64,000 bases of DNA, from positions 1,674,001 through 1,738,000 of the forward strand of contig NZ_AP019654.1 of assembly GCF_009938205.1 (NCBI RefSeq), read 5' to 3'. Source of the DNA: Vibrio panuliri. GTDB lineage: Bacteria; Pseudomonadota; Gammaproteobacteria; Enterobacterales; Vibrionaceae. The position numbers and the translations under genes are program-made. Of this stretch, positions 45,863 to 55,339 are shown in pieces. Each line of letters starts with the position of its first letter. Within the stretch, counting starts at the first letter, position 1. The notes under the pieces were generated by a model. The model was not told the origin of the DNA and did not search any database. It was given only the letters and a program-made list of their open reading frames with translations.

Positions 45863-46546
45863 ATGAAAAAGAACAAGATTGTAACGACAGAAGATATCCT
45901 TCTTAAACTTTGTCAGTCGGTGTCTGGTGTATTGAGCTCCGCAACCGATTCAAATGTTTCATATTCAGCGATGGTGCAAAAAATCAATAAGACGAGCCTT
46001 AAGCCCGACTTTGGTTGTTTTGTATTGTTTGACGGCGGATTTTCTGGCTTGGTTGTCATTAACTTTACTGCGAAAGCCGCATTAGAGTTATATACGAAAT
46101 ATATGCAAAATATGGGCATTCCTGCCGAAGAACTTGCCATTGCACACACCTCGGATGAAGTGGGCGATGTACTTGGTGAGTTGATGAATCAATTGGTTGG
46201 TGATTTTACCAACAAGATTCGCAAAGAGCTGCAAACGCACATCACTCAAAACCAACCTAAGATGTTGTCGCTCAATAAACAGGTGATCTTATCAGTAGAT
46301 ACCAACCTTGATCGCCCGCAAGCTCGCCGCGTGACCTTCTCGACCGAAAACCACAATATCTTCTATTTAGAACTGGCAATGGACAAAACTGAGTTTATCC
46401 AACTTGAAGAGTTTGAGATGGATGAAGATGAAAACCCAGATGACATCCTAGAGAAAACGCAGCAGCAAATGCGCGAAAAAGAAAAGCAAAATGAACCGAA
46501 AGGTAACAACGACGCTGACGACTTGCTAAGCGAGCTTGGGCTATAA
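45863..46546 (+). CDS. DUF3334 family protein with CheX-like core
   Basis: A 227-residue cytoplasmic protein. The central part, with TSDEVGDVLGELMNQLVGDF, resembles CheX-type phosphatase domains, in which E-x2-N is the active motif; here the equivalent reads GELMNQ. The C-terminal 45 residues are highly acidic and end in DDLLSELGL. I believe it belongs to DUF3334, a Vibrio-rich family without a defined role. No chemotaxis gene lies nearby. A terminator follows. Confidence 0.7.
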   Translation: MKKNKIVTTEDILLKLCQSVSGVLSSATDSNVSYSAMVQKINKTSLKPDFGCFVLFDGGFSGLVVINFTAKAALELYTKYMQNMGIPAEELAIAHTSDEVGDVLGELMNQLVGDFTNKIRKELQTHITQNQPKMLSLNKQVILSVDTNLDRPQARRVTFSTENHNIFYLELAMDKTEFIQLEEFEMDEDENPDDILEKTQQQMREKEKQNEPKGNNDADDLLSELGL

Positions 46547-46568
46547 GCGCTGTTTCGGTAAATTGATT

Positions 46569-46592
46569 AGGCTCCCATTGGGAGCCTTTTTT
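46569..46592 (+). terminator. Rho-independent terminator
   Basis: AGGCTCCC-ATT-GGGAGCCT followed by six T, 22 bases after the DUF3334 stop. Confidence 0.92.
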
Positions 46593-46712
46593 GTCTCAAG
46601 TCGCCTTCCAATGTCACAAGCTGCATTGAAACCTGAGACTAATGTTGCGAGCAATAGTGATAACACGCTAAAATAGCCGACTTTGTTATTTTTACGAGTT
46701 TTGTCGCTGTCA

Positions 46713-47396
46713 ATGGATAAACAAAAAGCCCTCAAAAAGATTGCCAAGTGTTTAGAGCTGGGTAACTCTGCCAATGTCAACGAAGCCGCGAACGCCATTA
46801 AGATGGCGCATCGCCTGATGCTAAAATATGGCTTGGATAAGGACGATATTGAGTTTATCAAGATGGGCAAAACTCAATCGACCCATCTATTGCCGTCGAA
46901 TATCAGCTCAACATTGCTCCGTATCATCCGAGGAATCAACACTCGCTTTGGTGTTGAAGCAGTATTGCTTAATCATAAGGGGCTAAAGCGTGTTGAGTTT
47001 ATTGGAGAAGCGGACCGCGCTATTTTTGCCGCTTTCGCCTTTGACATTGTCTACCGAGAACTCAATGAGCATACTGGCAAGTTTCGCAACAGCTTTGCGG
47101 GCACGGGTACGTCTTCGATGGAAGTCAATCGCCGCGTAAACTCGTTTGTTTCTGGGTGGGTTGAAGGTGCGTTAGAAAAACTGCCGATCATTTCACCAGA
47201 TGAAGAATCTGCCAATAAGATTGAAGACTACATCGATAAAGAGTTCAAAAATATCGACCGCGAAACCTTCAAACAACAGCTTCGTGAAGCGATGAAGAAC
47301 CTCACTGACGATTATGAAGTCGGACTTAAAAAAGGTCGTACTCTTTCAGTCAGTCGCCCAATCGACGGCGCACAAGCCCCGAAGTTACTGCGATAA
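46713..47396 (+). CDS. DUF2786 domain protein
   Basis: A 227-residue protein whose N-terminal 40 residues (KALKKIAKCLELGNSANVNEAANAI, quoted in part as KCLELGNSANVNEAANAI) match the DUF2786 helix pattern, KI-x-KLLxLAxS-x-N-x-xEAxxA. The remainder is helical with a basic end. The function of the family is unknown. I start at the ATG at 46713; ten codons upstream are open but hydrophobic and without family likeness. Confidence 0.82.
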   Translation: MDKQKALKKIAKCLELGNSANVNEAANAIKMAHRLMLKYGLDKDDIEFIKMGKTQSTHLLPSNISSTLLRIIRGINTRFGVEAVLLNHKGLKRVEFIGEADRAIFAAFAFDIVYRELNEHTGKFRNSFAGTGTSSMEVNRRVNSFVSGWVEGALEKLPIISPDEESANKIEDYIDKEFKNIDRETFKQQLREAMKNLTDDYEVGLKKGRTLSVSRPIDGAQAPKLLR

Positions 47397-47610
47397 ATCC
47401 AATGCTATTAGCCATCGGAGTGCCTGCTAAGTTGCATACGCTTCGGTGTACAATAGCATCATCTTTGATGAGCAAATGAACAATCCGTTCAACGCTTGTT
47501 AATCTTACGTCAAATATAGTCAGCTAGGTTTGACATAAAAGACGTCATAAGTTTTATTGACGACCATTAATTTTCTGAATGAATCCCCCCTTTCACATGG
47601 AGAAGTTTCT

Positions 47611-48279
47611 GTGAAAAAACTTACTTTAGCTCTAGCTCTCACCGTTGCACTTACAGGCTGTCAGGCAACACAACGTCAAAACGCGACCACTGGTGAATCT
47701 GAAACGAATTCAGCGACCAAAGGCGCATTGATTGGTGCAATCGCAGGTGTAGCTGTCGGGCTAGCAACCGGAGATAACGCCAAAGAACGTCGTAAAAATG
47801 CACTAATTGGTGCCGCTGGTGGCGCAGCAATCGGTGGAGGCGCGGGCTATTATTTTGACCAACAAGAAGCGGCTCTGCGAAAAGAGCTGCTCGACTCTGG
47901 TGTGCAAGTAGAACGTGTTGGTGAAAACCAACTGCTACTTCGCCTAGAAAATGGCATCGGTTTTCAATCTAGCTCATACCAGCTAGACCCGACCATTCAT
48001 CGCACTTTACGTGGTGTGGCACGAATTCTGGTTGAATACCCAGACACAAGCCTTGTAATCGAAGGCCATACCGATAGCACGGGCAACGACACAATGAACC
48101 AAACTCTCTCTGAGCGTCGTGCTGAGTCGGTTCGTAGCTACTTAGTACAACAAGGTGTTGCTCCGGGTCGCGCGATTTCTCGTGGCTATGGCGAGCGTTT
48201 CCCTCTGTGTTCAAATGACACAACTGCTGGCCGTGCTTGTAACCGTCGCGTAGAAATTCAGATTTTACCGCTGAAATAA
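47611..48279 (+). CDS. OmpA-family lipoprotein with glycine zipper (YiaD-like)
   Basis: A 222-residue lipoprotein. The GTG at 47611 follows GGAGAAG and starts a signal peptide ending in LTGC. A glycine-zipper segment (about 40-90, GALIGAIAGVAVG and NALIGAAGGAAIGGG) is followed by an OmpA-like peptidoglycan-binding domain with IEGHTDSTGNDTMNQTLSE and NRRVEIQI. It links outer membrane and cell wall. E. coli YiaD has the same layout. A terminator follows. Confidence 0.9.
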   Translation: MKKLTLALALTVALTGCQATQRQNATTGESETNSATKGALIGAIAGVAVGLATGDNAKERRKNALIGAAGGAAIGGGAGYYFDQQEAALRKELLDSGVQVERVGENQLLLRLENGIGFQSSSYQLDPTIHRTLRGVARILVEYPDTSLVIEGHTDSTGNDTMNQTLSERRAESVRSYLVQQGVAPGRAISRGYGERFPLCSNDTTAGRACNRRVEIQILPLK

Positions 48280-48297
48280 TTCTCTTCCCTCAATCTC

Positions 48298-48333
48298 AAT
48301 ACCCAAGTATTCGCATGACTACTTGGGTATTTT
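48298..48333 (+). terminator. Rho-independent terminator
   Basis: A 12-bp stem AATACCCAAGTA / TACTTGGGTATT with a 10-base loop and short T-run, after the OmpA lipoprotein. Confidence 0.85.
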
Positions 48334-48407
48334 ATTGCTCGCAAAGCCAATCTGTGGTTTCTTATTACTCCCTACTTTCGCGTGCAAATTTAGGATGATA
48401 TCGCGGT

Positions 48408-49472
48408 ATGATGAAATTCATCACAACATTAGCCCTTCTCTGGTCATCATTCACTATTGCCAACTCAGGCAATCCAGCTTTCTCTGAACTGCTTGATCAA
48501 GCAGATCTCAATAACCCACGCGCTCAGTATCAGCTTTATCAAGCCTACTTGTCTGGTGACGGCGTCACTCAATCACCACAAGAAGCTCTGTATTGGCTCA
48601 AGCAAGCGGCGTTAAATCGTTATAAACTCGCGCAGTATGATTTAGTCGAGCAATATCTTACCGGTGGGTTAACCAAACCAGACATCAATAAAGCCGTTTT
48701 TTGGCTGACCAAGTTGGCGATTTCAGGCGACGATAAGGCCCAATACGAGCTTGGACAAATTTATGAGAAGCGGGCTCAGTCTGTTGACACTTTGTCACAA
48801 GCCAAGCTTTGGTATCAAATGGCTGCCGAGTCCTATCCTGATGCAGAGCTAGCGCTCAATAGATTACTCGAACAGGAGTTCAATCAACAAAGAGCAAAGC
48901 AGTTAGCGCAGCTTGACCAACTCAATAGTCAAAACCAGACCTCATCCGGCACCTTGCCTTCGTGGTTTAGCGCAGGACGACTGTCAAACTCACTTCTACT
49001 GACGCTGTGTATATCAACCCTCATAGCTTTAGGTTTCGTCACGGTCATTTGGCGACGCAAACAGCGCAGCCCAAGCACACTCAGTGACGCGCAAACTGTT
49101 TTCAATAGAGAACCTGATAATGGTGTTGCTCATCCTGATGTTTACAAACTTAAAAATCAGCTCGCTCAGCAAACCAAGCAGATCCATAAGCAAAAACAAC
49201 AGATCGAAGCGCTTTATGGCCAATTAAAGAGCCAGCAGCTCTCTACCGCTCAAGCATCTCAAACCATTCGCCCCGTGAACAACTCATTCTCACTCGCATG
49301 CGCGATGTTTGGTTTCGAGGAAAACCAGCTTCCGGAGGCTGGCAAAATCAAACTACGCTACAAGCAATTATGTAAGATTTATCACCCTGATCTAAAAGGC
49401 AGTGACGACGAAATGAAGCGCTTAAATCAAGCGTTGAAGACCATTTTGGATCATCTGAAAAAATCACGTTAA
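48408..49472 (+). CDS. Sel1-repeat membrane protein with C-terminal J domain
   Basis: A 354-residue protein. A signal peptide (about 1-18) leads three Sel1-like repeats (ARAQYQLYQAYLSGDGV type, about 30-145), then a transmembrane segment near residues 190-212 (LLLTLCISTLIALGFVTVIW), a coiled coil (about 240-275) and a short C-terminal J domain with the HPD motif in KIYHPDLKGSDDEMKRLNQA. The topology puts the Sel1 repeats in the periplasm and the J domain in the cytoplasm, where it could stimulate DnaK. It is probably a DjlC-like envelope co-chaperone; this is inference. Confidence 0.82.
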   Translation: MMKFITTLALLWSSFTIANSGNPAFSELLDQADLNNPRAQYQLYQAYLSGDGVTQSPQEALYWLKQAALNRYKLAQYDLVEQYLTGGLTKPDINKAVFWLTKLAISGDDKAQYELGQIYEKRAQSVDTLSQAKLWYQMAAESYPDAELALNRLLEQEFNQQRAKQLAQLDQLNSQNQTSSGTLPSWFSAGRLSNSLLLTLCISTLIALGFVTVIWRRKQRSPSTLSDAQTVFNREPDNGVAHPDVYKLKNQLAQQTKQIHKQKQQIEALYGQLKSQQLSTAQASQTIRPVNNSFSLACAMFGFEENQLPEAGKIKLRYKQLCKIYHPDLKGSDDEMKRLNQALKTILDHLKKSR

Positions 49473-49649
49473 TTATTTGTTACATTAAGTTCATATAATT
49501 TAGTTTAAAACGATAAAAACCATACATGACGGGCGATACGCAATCGATCACCCTCCCGTTTAACGTAACAAACAGTTAACGCCTAATAACTATATGTGTC
49601 ATAATGCAGTTCTACGATAACCCTTGGTGATAACGGTAGGAGCGTTAAT

Positions 49650-49835
49650 ATGTACACAATCGAAGGCATTTGCGACTGGTGTAAAAAACCAAGCCTGCTT
49701 ACCAAACATGAATATCTCGACGGCTTATGTCACCACTCTTGTAAAGAGTGCTACGACTTTGCAGCTATGGATGTACGAGAGTTCAATATCGGTGAAATTC
49801 AGCAAAGAGAGCGTCAATCACAACTGATGCGTTGA
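49650..49835 (+). CDS. Small CxxC protein, probable zinc binder
   Basis: A 61-residue protein with C-x2-C (CDWC) near the start and C-x3-C-x2-C (CHHSCKEC) in the middle, a likely zinc site. TAGGAG precedes the ATG at good distance. An overlapping frame from 49624 has no such support. Function unknown. Confidence 0.7.
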   Translation: MYTIEGICDWCKKPSLLTKHEYLDGLCHHSCKECYDFAAMDVREFNIGEIQQRERQSQLMR

Positions 49836-49887
49836 AATGAACCTGAAGGCGAACAGTAAGCCAAATAATTACCAAGGATGATTAGCA

Positions 49888-49914
49888 AAAGCCACCTCTT
49901 CGTTAGGTGGCTTT
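49888..49914. terminator. Bidirectional terminator
   Basis: AAAGCCACCT / AGGTGGCTTT with a 7-base loop. It lies between the convergent CxxC and maiA genes and includes the maiA stop codon. Confidence 0.88.
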
Positions 49915-50556
49915 GTTTTGCGGTGAATCCGGTTGGCGCTCGGGGGCAGCCCGATAAAACTCGGGAATCTCATTAAGCGCTCGATATAATCGGTCAATCG
50001 TTGGATATTGGCTAACATCAACATCAAAACGAAGCGCATTATATACTTGAGGCACTAAACAGACGTCCACTAAGGATACTTCTGCACCAACACTGTAGAC
50101 ACCCGCGGTATGTCTAAGCTTGTCATCAAGTGCCGCAAAACCCACCGTAATCCAATGTCTCAGCCATTCGACTTCATCTTCTTTGTCAAAGTCGGCGTGG
50201 TTAATTAGGTATTGCTGTACCCGCAGGTTATTTAACGGATGAATATCAATTGCGATATCTTGAGCGAGTTCTTTTATTTTGTAACGTTTTTCACCACTTA
50301 ATGGGGTCAAAAGTGGCTCGGGATAATGATCATCAAGATAATCAATGATTGTTAGCGATTGGCTTATTCTCGTTGCCCCATCCATTAAGACCGGTACTAA
50401 CTCATTGGGATTGATACGATGAAACTCGTCTGTATGTTGCTGCCCACCATCTTTAATCAAGTTGACGGCAAAGTAATCATAACGAAGTTTCTTAAGATTC
50501 AGCGCTATCCTTACTCGATAGGCTGCTGACGAGCGCCAGTAACCATATAGTCTCAT
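49903..50556 (-). CDS. maiA: Maleylacetoacetate isomerase (zeta GST)
   Basis: A 217-residue glutathione S-transferase of zeta class, which turns maleylacetoacetate into fumarylacetoacetate in tyrosine degradation. The N-terminal active-site motif YWRSSAAYRVRIALN is the SSCx[WH]RVR-type signature with the Ser-Ser pair kept but Ala in the Cys place. NPNELVPVLMDG and SLTIIDYLD bind glutathione. The start overlaps the fumarylacetoacetase gene by 4 bases. Last gene of the operon. Confidence 0.94.
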   Translation of the reverse strand: MRLYGYWRSSAAYRVRIALNLKKLRYDYFAVNLIKDGGQQHTDEFHRINPNELVPVLMDGATRISQSLTIIDYLDDHYPEPLLTPLSGEKRYKIKELAQDIAIDIHPLNNLRVQQYLINHADFDKEDEVEWLRHWITVGFAALDDKLRHTAGVYSVGAEVSLVDVCLVPQVYNALRFDVDVSQYPTIDRLYRALNEIPEFYRAAPERQPDSPQNKAT

Positions 50557-51563
50557 CTTATTGCTACCACCTTTTGATCTATCGCTCCAAACAAACTGTT
50601 GCCCTGCTCATCGAGCATTTCAATGCGAACTGTGTCGCCAAAATGCATAAACTCTGTTGATGGTTTTCCATCACGAATCGTTTCTATCATACGAATCTCA
50701 GCAATACAGGAGTAACCCACACCACCTTCACTCACCGCACTACCAAAATCAGTACCTTGCTTGTTTGAGACAGTACCTGAACCAATTATAGTCCCTGCAC
50801 AGAGTTTGCGAGTTTTTGCTGCGTGCTGAATCAGTTGCGCGAAACTAAAGTTCATATCTTGCCCTGCATTGGGACAGCCAAACAGGTGCTGATTATAAGT
50901 CGTGCGGAGTGGTAAGTGCACTTTACTGCCGTGCCAAGCATCACCTAACTCATCCGGCGTGATCGCGACTGGTGAAAACGCCGAGGAAGGCTTAGATTGG
51001 AAAAAACCAAATCCTTTTGCCAACTCAGAAGGAATGAGATGACGCAGTGAAACGTCATTGACCAGCATCAGTAATCGAATAGCGCCTTGCGCTTGTTGGT
51101 GTGTACAGCCCATCGGAACATCATCGGTAATGACCGCCACTTCTGCTTCAAAATCAATCCCCCACTCCTCACTGGCGAACGCTATTACCTCATTGGGACC
51201 AATAAAGCTATCAGACCCGCCTTGATACATCAGTGGGTCAGTCCAAAAACTCGCTGGCATTTCTGCTCCGCGCGCCTTGCGGACCAATTCGACGTGATTC
51301 ACGTAGGCACTACCGTCTGCCCAATGAAAAGCTCTTGGCAGCGGTGAGTGACAATTTGCTGAGTCAAATGCCATGCTTTCTAGCTGACCTTGATTCAAAT
51401 CACGAGAGATCTCCTCAAGTAGCGGCGAGCAATCAGCCCAGTTGTCTAAAGCCTGCTGCAGAGTATGCGCTATGGCAGGAACGGGGATACAACGCGTCAT
51501 CTCGCGATTGACGACGACCAGTTCGCCATCTCTGGTTTTGCTCTTTAATGTCGCAAGTTTCAT
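50553..51563 (-). CDS. Fumarylacetoacetate hydrolase family protein
   Basis: A 336-residue enzyme of the FAH family, expected to split fumarylacetoacetate into fumarate and acetoacetate. The metal-binding acids lie in GIDFEAEVAVITDDVP, and the C-terminal part has GTIIGSGTVSNKQGTDFG (GSGTV motif) and FGDTVRIEM. The ATG at 51563 follows GGAGGTG; eight further codons upstream are open. It overlaps hmgA and maiA by 4 bases each. Confidence 0.92.
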   Translation of the reverse strand: MKLATLKSKTRDGELVVVNREMTRCIPVPAIAHTLQQALDNWADCSPLLEEISRDLNQGQLESMAFDSANCHSPLPRAFHWADGSAYVNHVELVRKARGAEMPASFWTDPLMYQGGSDSFIGPNEVIAFASEEWGIDFEAEVAVITDDVPMGCTHQQAQGAIRLLMLVNDVSLRHLIPSELAKGFGFFQSKPSSAFSPVAITPDELGDAWHGSKVHLPLRTTYNQHLFGCPNAGQDMNFSFAQLIQHAAKTRKLCAGTIIGSGTVSNKQGTDFGSAVSEGGVGYSCIAEIRMIETIRDGKPSTEFMHFGDTVRIEMLDEQGNSLFGAIDQKVVAIR

Positions 51564-52702
51564 TTCACCTCCTTCTGTTCTTGCCAACTGTAGACATAAT
51601 CACGGAGCTCCACTTGCTCGGCATCACTGGAGAACCTTAATGCTCGTCGAGTGTCGATCATCACTGCCACTTCATCAGTACGTTTCTTTTGCTGCGCCAA
51701 TCCAGCAGCGAATGCTTTGGGGTGCGGTCCATGAGTGAACCCAGCAGGATGGAAGGTCACCATTCCCGCTTCAATATTGTCACGACTGAAGAAATCACCT
51801 TCGTGATAAAACAGTACTTCATCGTAATCATCATTGTTGTGATAAAACGGGACTTTGAGTGCGCCAGGATCACTCTCTATCGGCCTTGGAACAAAAGTGC
51901 ACACCACGAAACCGTCAGCAACAAAGGTGGTATGTGCAGACGGTGGCAAATGATAACGATGAGACATCAGTGGACGAATGTCGCGCCAGTTGAGCCGAAC
52001 AACAGATAGATCACCGTGCCAACCAATCGCATCTAAAGGATTGAAAGGATAAGTGATGGTGCTAACTTCTTGATGTCGTTTTACTTTTACTTGTGTCGTT
52101 GATTCACTATATTGAGCCTGAAACGCCGTGTTGATCTCCGGGACGTCAAGCACTGCAGGGTCGAACACTGCATGTTGCCCTACAATTCCTTTTTCCGGCA
52201 AACTGTAAGCACCCTCACTATTTTCTATCATTAAAATGAACATGGGTTGATGTGGCTCTAAACGCCAGTTAGTCGAACGTGGAATAACTACGTAGTCACC
52301 CGTTGCCACCGTCAAATGTCCATAATCGCAAAAAAACTCCGCACTGCCTTGATGTATAAACAGCAACTCATCACCATCGGCATTGCGAGAAAGAAACTCC
52401 ATAGGTTGTTTTACCTGCCATACTCGGATCTTACACTCATTGTTGCTGAGCAATATTGGCACATCCCATGGTGATGGCTGAGTGCTGGCTTCGAGCAAAT
52501 TAAAGTTGAATGCTCTCGGTCTTAACTCCCCTTCCCAGTCGCTCCAGCCCGTTGGCGCATGGCGGTGATGGAAGTGAGATGCGGGCCCAAAAAAGCCACA
52601 ACGTCCCGCTTCTCTCTCAAAGATACCCTCAGCAGGAAAGTCTGCATGCGCTTGTTTTGAGCAACTACCTTCACGGTGAGGATAAGTAATTCGTCTACGC
52701 AT
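51560..52702 (-). CDS. hmgA: Homogentisate 1,2-dioxygenase
   Basis: A 380-residue iron dioxygenase that opens the homogentisate ring to maleylacetoacetate. The cupin-type core shows ELLFIHQGSAEFFCDYG, the iron-site region VLFYHEGDFFSRD and FHPAGFTHGPHPKAF, whose His and Glu residues match the metal ligands. It overlaps hppD by 8 and the hydrolase gene by 4 bases. Loss of this enzyme in other bacteria causes brown pyomelanin; here it looks whole. Confidence 0.94.
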   Translation of the reverse strand: MRRRITYPHREGSCSKQAHADFPAEGIFEREAGRCGFFGPASHFHHRHAPTGWSDWEGELRPRAFNFNLLEASTQPSPWDVPILLSNNECKIRVWQVKQPMEFLSRNADGDELLFIHQGSAEFFCDYGHLTVATGDYVVIPRSTNWRLEPHQPMFILMIENSEGAYSLPEKGIVGQHAVFDPAVLDVPEINTAFQAQYSESTTQVKVKRHQEVSTITYPFNPLDAIGWHGDLSVVRLNWRDIRPLMSHRYHLPPSAHTTFVADGFVVCTFVPRPIESDPGALKVPFYHNNDDYDEVLFYHEGDFFSRDNIEAGMVTFHPAGFTHGPHPKAFAAGLAQQKKRTDEVAVMIDTRRALRFSSDAEQVELRDYVYSWQEQKEVK

Positions 52703-53780
52703 CTTTTAGTACCCCGCGCCGAATCTGATCTTCTTCGATTGACTCAAACAACGCCTTAAAGTTGCCTTCGCCAAATCCTTGGTTGCCTTTGCGCTGGATA
52801 ATTTCAAAGAACACCGGACCTATGACGGTTTGGGTGAAAATTTGCAGCAAAATACCGTCTTTCATTGGCGCACCATCTATCAATATGCGCAGTTGCTTGA
52901 GCAGCTCTAAGTCTTCACTGTGCCCTGCTACTCGCTGGTTGACCTTTTCATAATAGGTATCCGGCGTGGGCATAAAAGACATCCCTCGGTCGCGTAAAGT
53001 CTTAACCGTGTGATAAATATCATCTGTACTCATCGCAATATGCTGTATTCCTTCCCCGTTATACTCGCGAATAAACTCTTCGATTTGAGATTTATCATCA
53101 GAAGATTCGTTAATCGGAATACGGATTTTGCCACAAGGGGCTGTCATCGCTCGGCTCACAAGCCCTGTCAGTTTGCCTTCAATGTCGAAATAGCGAATTT
53201 CACGAAAATTGCCTATTCGTTCATAGAAACCAGACCAAACATCCATATGGCCTTGCTTAACGTTGTGAGTTAAGTGGTCAATTTCTAATAGCCCGACAGA
53301 TTGTGTTTGCCGTTGGCGCTCGGCATCAGGATAAAAACAGAAGTCGACGTCATAAATATTCTGCTCACCGTAACGATCAACAAAGTAAATTAGGCTTTCA
53401 CCAATCCCATAGATGGCTGGAATCGATAGCTCCATCGGGCCGATATCCGTTACATATTGTTGCGCACCATTTGCTAAGGCGTGTTCCATCGCTTTACCGC
53501 AATCTTTGACGCGAAATGCCATCCCACACACTGAAGGGCCATGCTGACGTGCAAATGCTTCAGCTTGGCTATGAGGTTGAGCGTTGACAATGAAACTGAC
53601 ATCGCCTTGTTGAAACAACCATGCTTGTTTTGAACGATGCTTGGCAACTTCGGCAAAACCGAGTGATAGAAATAACGTCTTCAACGCCTCGATACCATGA
53701 GCATCGGCTGCGGTATACTCAACAAACTCAAAGCCGTCGGTACCGAGTGGGTTAGCAAGTTGGGTTAATTGCTCATCCAT
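52695..53780 (-). CDS. hppD: 4-Hydroxyphenylpyruvate dioxygenase
   Basis: A 361-residue iron dioxygenase making homogentisate from 4-hydroxyphenylpyruvate. It has two vicinal-oxygen-chelate halves; the iron ligands are the His in EIDHLTHNV, the His in GIQHIAMST and the Glu in VFFEIIQRKG, and GFGEGNFKALFESIE is the family's C-terminal signature. The ATG at 53780 follows GGGGGAG. First gene of the tyrosine-degradation operon, ordered as the pathway runs. The 354-bp gap upstream holds the promoter, which I could not place. Confidence 0.95.
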   Translation of the reverse strand: MDEQLTQLANPLGTDGFEFVEYTAADAHGIEALKTLFLSLGFAEVAKHRSKQAWLFQQGDVSFIVNAQPHSQAEAFARQHGPSVCGMAFRVKDCGKAMEHALANGAQQYVTDIGPMELSIPAIYGIGESLIYFVDRYGEQNIYDVDFCFYPDAERQRQTQSVGLLEIDHLTHNVKQGHMDVWSGFYERIGNFREIRYFDIEGKLTGLVSRAMTAPCGKIRIPINESSDDKSQIEEFIREYNGEGIQHIAMSTDDIYHTVKTLRDRGMSFMPTPDTYYEKVNQRVAGHSEDLELLKQLRILIDGAPMKDGILLQIFTQTVIGPVFFEIIQRKGNQGFGEGNFKALFESIEEDQIRRGVLKDA

Positions 53781-54134
53781 AATCTCCCCCTCTAATATTA
53801 ATAATATCAAGAGCACTTATGCTGTTATAAACATGAGCAATAACAGCCAATAAGGGTAATTTTTATGGCAAAAAATCAACAACTCAGATCAGTTCAATGC
53901 TGTAAAAGAACGCAGTTCCTTAGCTCAACGTTGAAGCTAAGTTATTAATTTAATAAATGAATAGCTCAACAAACCACTTGTAACAATAATTTTACAAGCA
54001 CAGAAATATCGTTCAAATAACCACCAGAGGCACTTCGATTAGTTGGTTTAGGTAAGAAATTTGATTTACCGCAGGTTTGGCATCCTAACTTAGCGGTATG
54101 TTAACCGCCTCTGTTCCTACAGTAAGGTATAACA
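53781..54134. other. Divergent gap between hppD and the peptidase gene
   Basis: Nothing decisive is visible. A small inverted repeat (GCGGT-ATGTTA-ACCGC, about 54092-54107) lies 28 bp before the peptidase start and could be an operator or a chance hairpin. Confidence 0.3.
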
Positions 54135-55241
54135 ATGACACAAATTAACCGTGACCGATTGGTAGAGCACTTCTGCCAACTAGTAAAAATCGACAGCGAA
54201 TCTGGTTTTGAAAAAGAGATTGCTGAAACGTTAGCTGAGCAACTTGGTGAGATGGGCTTTACTGTGCATAAACTGCCAGTACCTGAGCAATACACCAATG
54301 GATTCAACGTTTACGCTCGCCTAGACGGTCAAATTGAAGATAGCATTGTACTAAGCTGCCACATGGATACTGTGACTCCAGGAAAAGGCATTGAACCTGT
54401 TATTGAAGATGGCATCATCCGCTCTAAGGGCAACACGATTCTTGGTGGTGATGACAAATCCGGTATTGCTGCAATCATGGAAGCGGTGCGTTGCATTCAA
54501 GCTGAGAACCTAGCACACAAGACTATTGAACTCGCGTTTACAGTTCATGAAGAAGGTGGTCTACGTGGCTCAGAGCACTTTGATATGGCAATGATTCAAT
54601 CTAATAAAGCCATCGTACTCGATACTGGCGGCCCGATTGGCACCATCGTTAATGCAGCACCTGGTCAGCAAAAAATCGTGGCGACAATCAAAGGTCGTCC
54701 AGCTCACGCAGGTCTAGCCCCAGAAGAAGGCATCAGCGCGATCAGCGTTGCAGCGGATGCGATTACACAAATGAAATTGCTACGTATCGATGAAGAAACA
54801 ACGGCAAACATCGGTATTGTTGAAGGTGGTAACGCAACTAACATCGTTATGCCTGAACTTAAAATTGTCGCTGAAGCGCGTTCACTCAACGATGACAAAC
54901 TTACAAAGCAAGTTGAGCATATGATTGACACCTTCCAAGCGGCAGCAGCGAAACATGGTGCGGAAGTTGAAATCGAATCAACACGTGCCTACAACGCATT
55001 TGTTCTTAATGATGATCATCCACATATCGAGCAGGTGAAAGCATCATTTGCCGCGATTGGCACCGAACCAAATACTAAAGCGACGGGTGGCGGCAGCGAT
55101 GCAAACAACTTCAACAAGTTGGGGCTAACTACCGTTAATATTTCAACGGGTATGGCAAAAGTACACACGACTGAAGAGTACATCGCCATTGATGACATGG
55201 TTAAAGTGACGGAATTTGTGAAGCACTACCTAACTCACTAA
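54135..55241 (+). CDS. PepT-like M20 metallopeptidase
   Basis: A 368-residue M20 peptidase of the peptidase-T-like group. Metal and catalytic residues are visible in SCHMDTV (His and Asp), GGDDKSG (bridging Asp), VHEEGGLRGS (Glu pair) and LDTGG, with the final His in STGMAKVHTTEEYI. A dimerisation domain with GRPAHAGLAPEEGISA interrupts the catalytic part. It should be a cytoplasmic di-zinc tri- or dipeptidase. AAGG precedes the ATG. Confidence 0.9.
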   Translation: MTQINRDRLVEHFCQLVKIDSESGFEKEIAETLAEQLGEMGFTVHKLPVPEQYTNGFNVYARLDGQIEDSIVLSCHMDTVTPGKGIEPVIEDGIIRSKGNTILGGDDKSGIAAIMEAVRCIQAENLAHKTIELAFTVHEEGGLRGSEHFDMAMIQSNKAIVLDTGGPIGTIVNAAPGQQKIVATIKGRPAHAGLAPEEGISAISVAADAITQMKLLRIDEETTANIGIVEGGNATNIVMPELKIVAEARSLNDDKLTKQVEHMIDTFQAAAAKHGAEVEIESTRAYNAFVLNDDHPHIEQVKASFAAIGTEPNTKATGGGSDANNFNKLGLTTVNISTGMAKVHTTEEYIAIDDMVKVTEFVKHYLTH

Positions 55242-55271
55242 ACCTCTTTGTGATGACTTCGTAACTAATAC

Positions 55272-55313
55272 AAACTGTCCCAATCGTTGTTCAGCAATTA
55301 TTGGGGCAGTTTT
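55272..55313. terminator. Bidirectional terminator
   Basis: AAACTGTCCCAAT pairs with ATTGGGGCAGTTT (one mismatch) around a 15-base loop. It lies between the convergent peptidase and 55340 genes and is followed by T on both sides. Confidence 0.75.
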
Positions 55314-55339
55314 CTAACTGTTTCGTTATCATCATTCGA

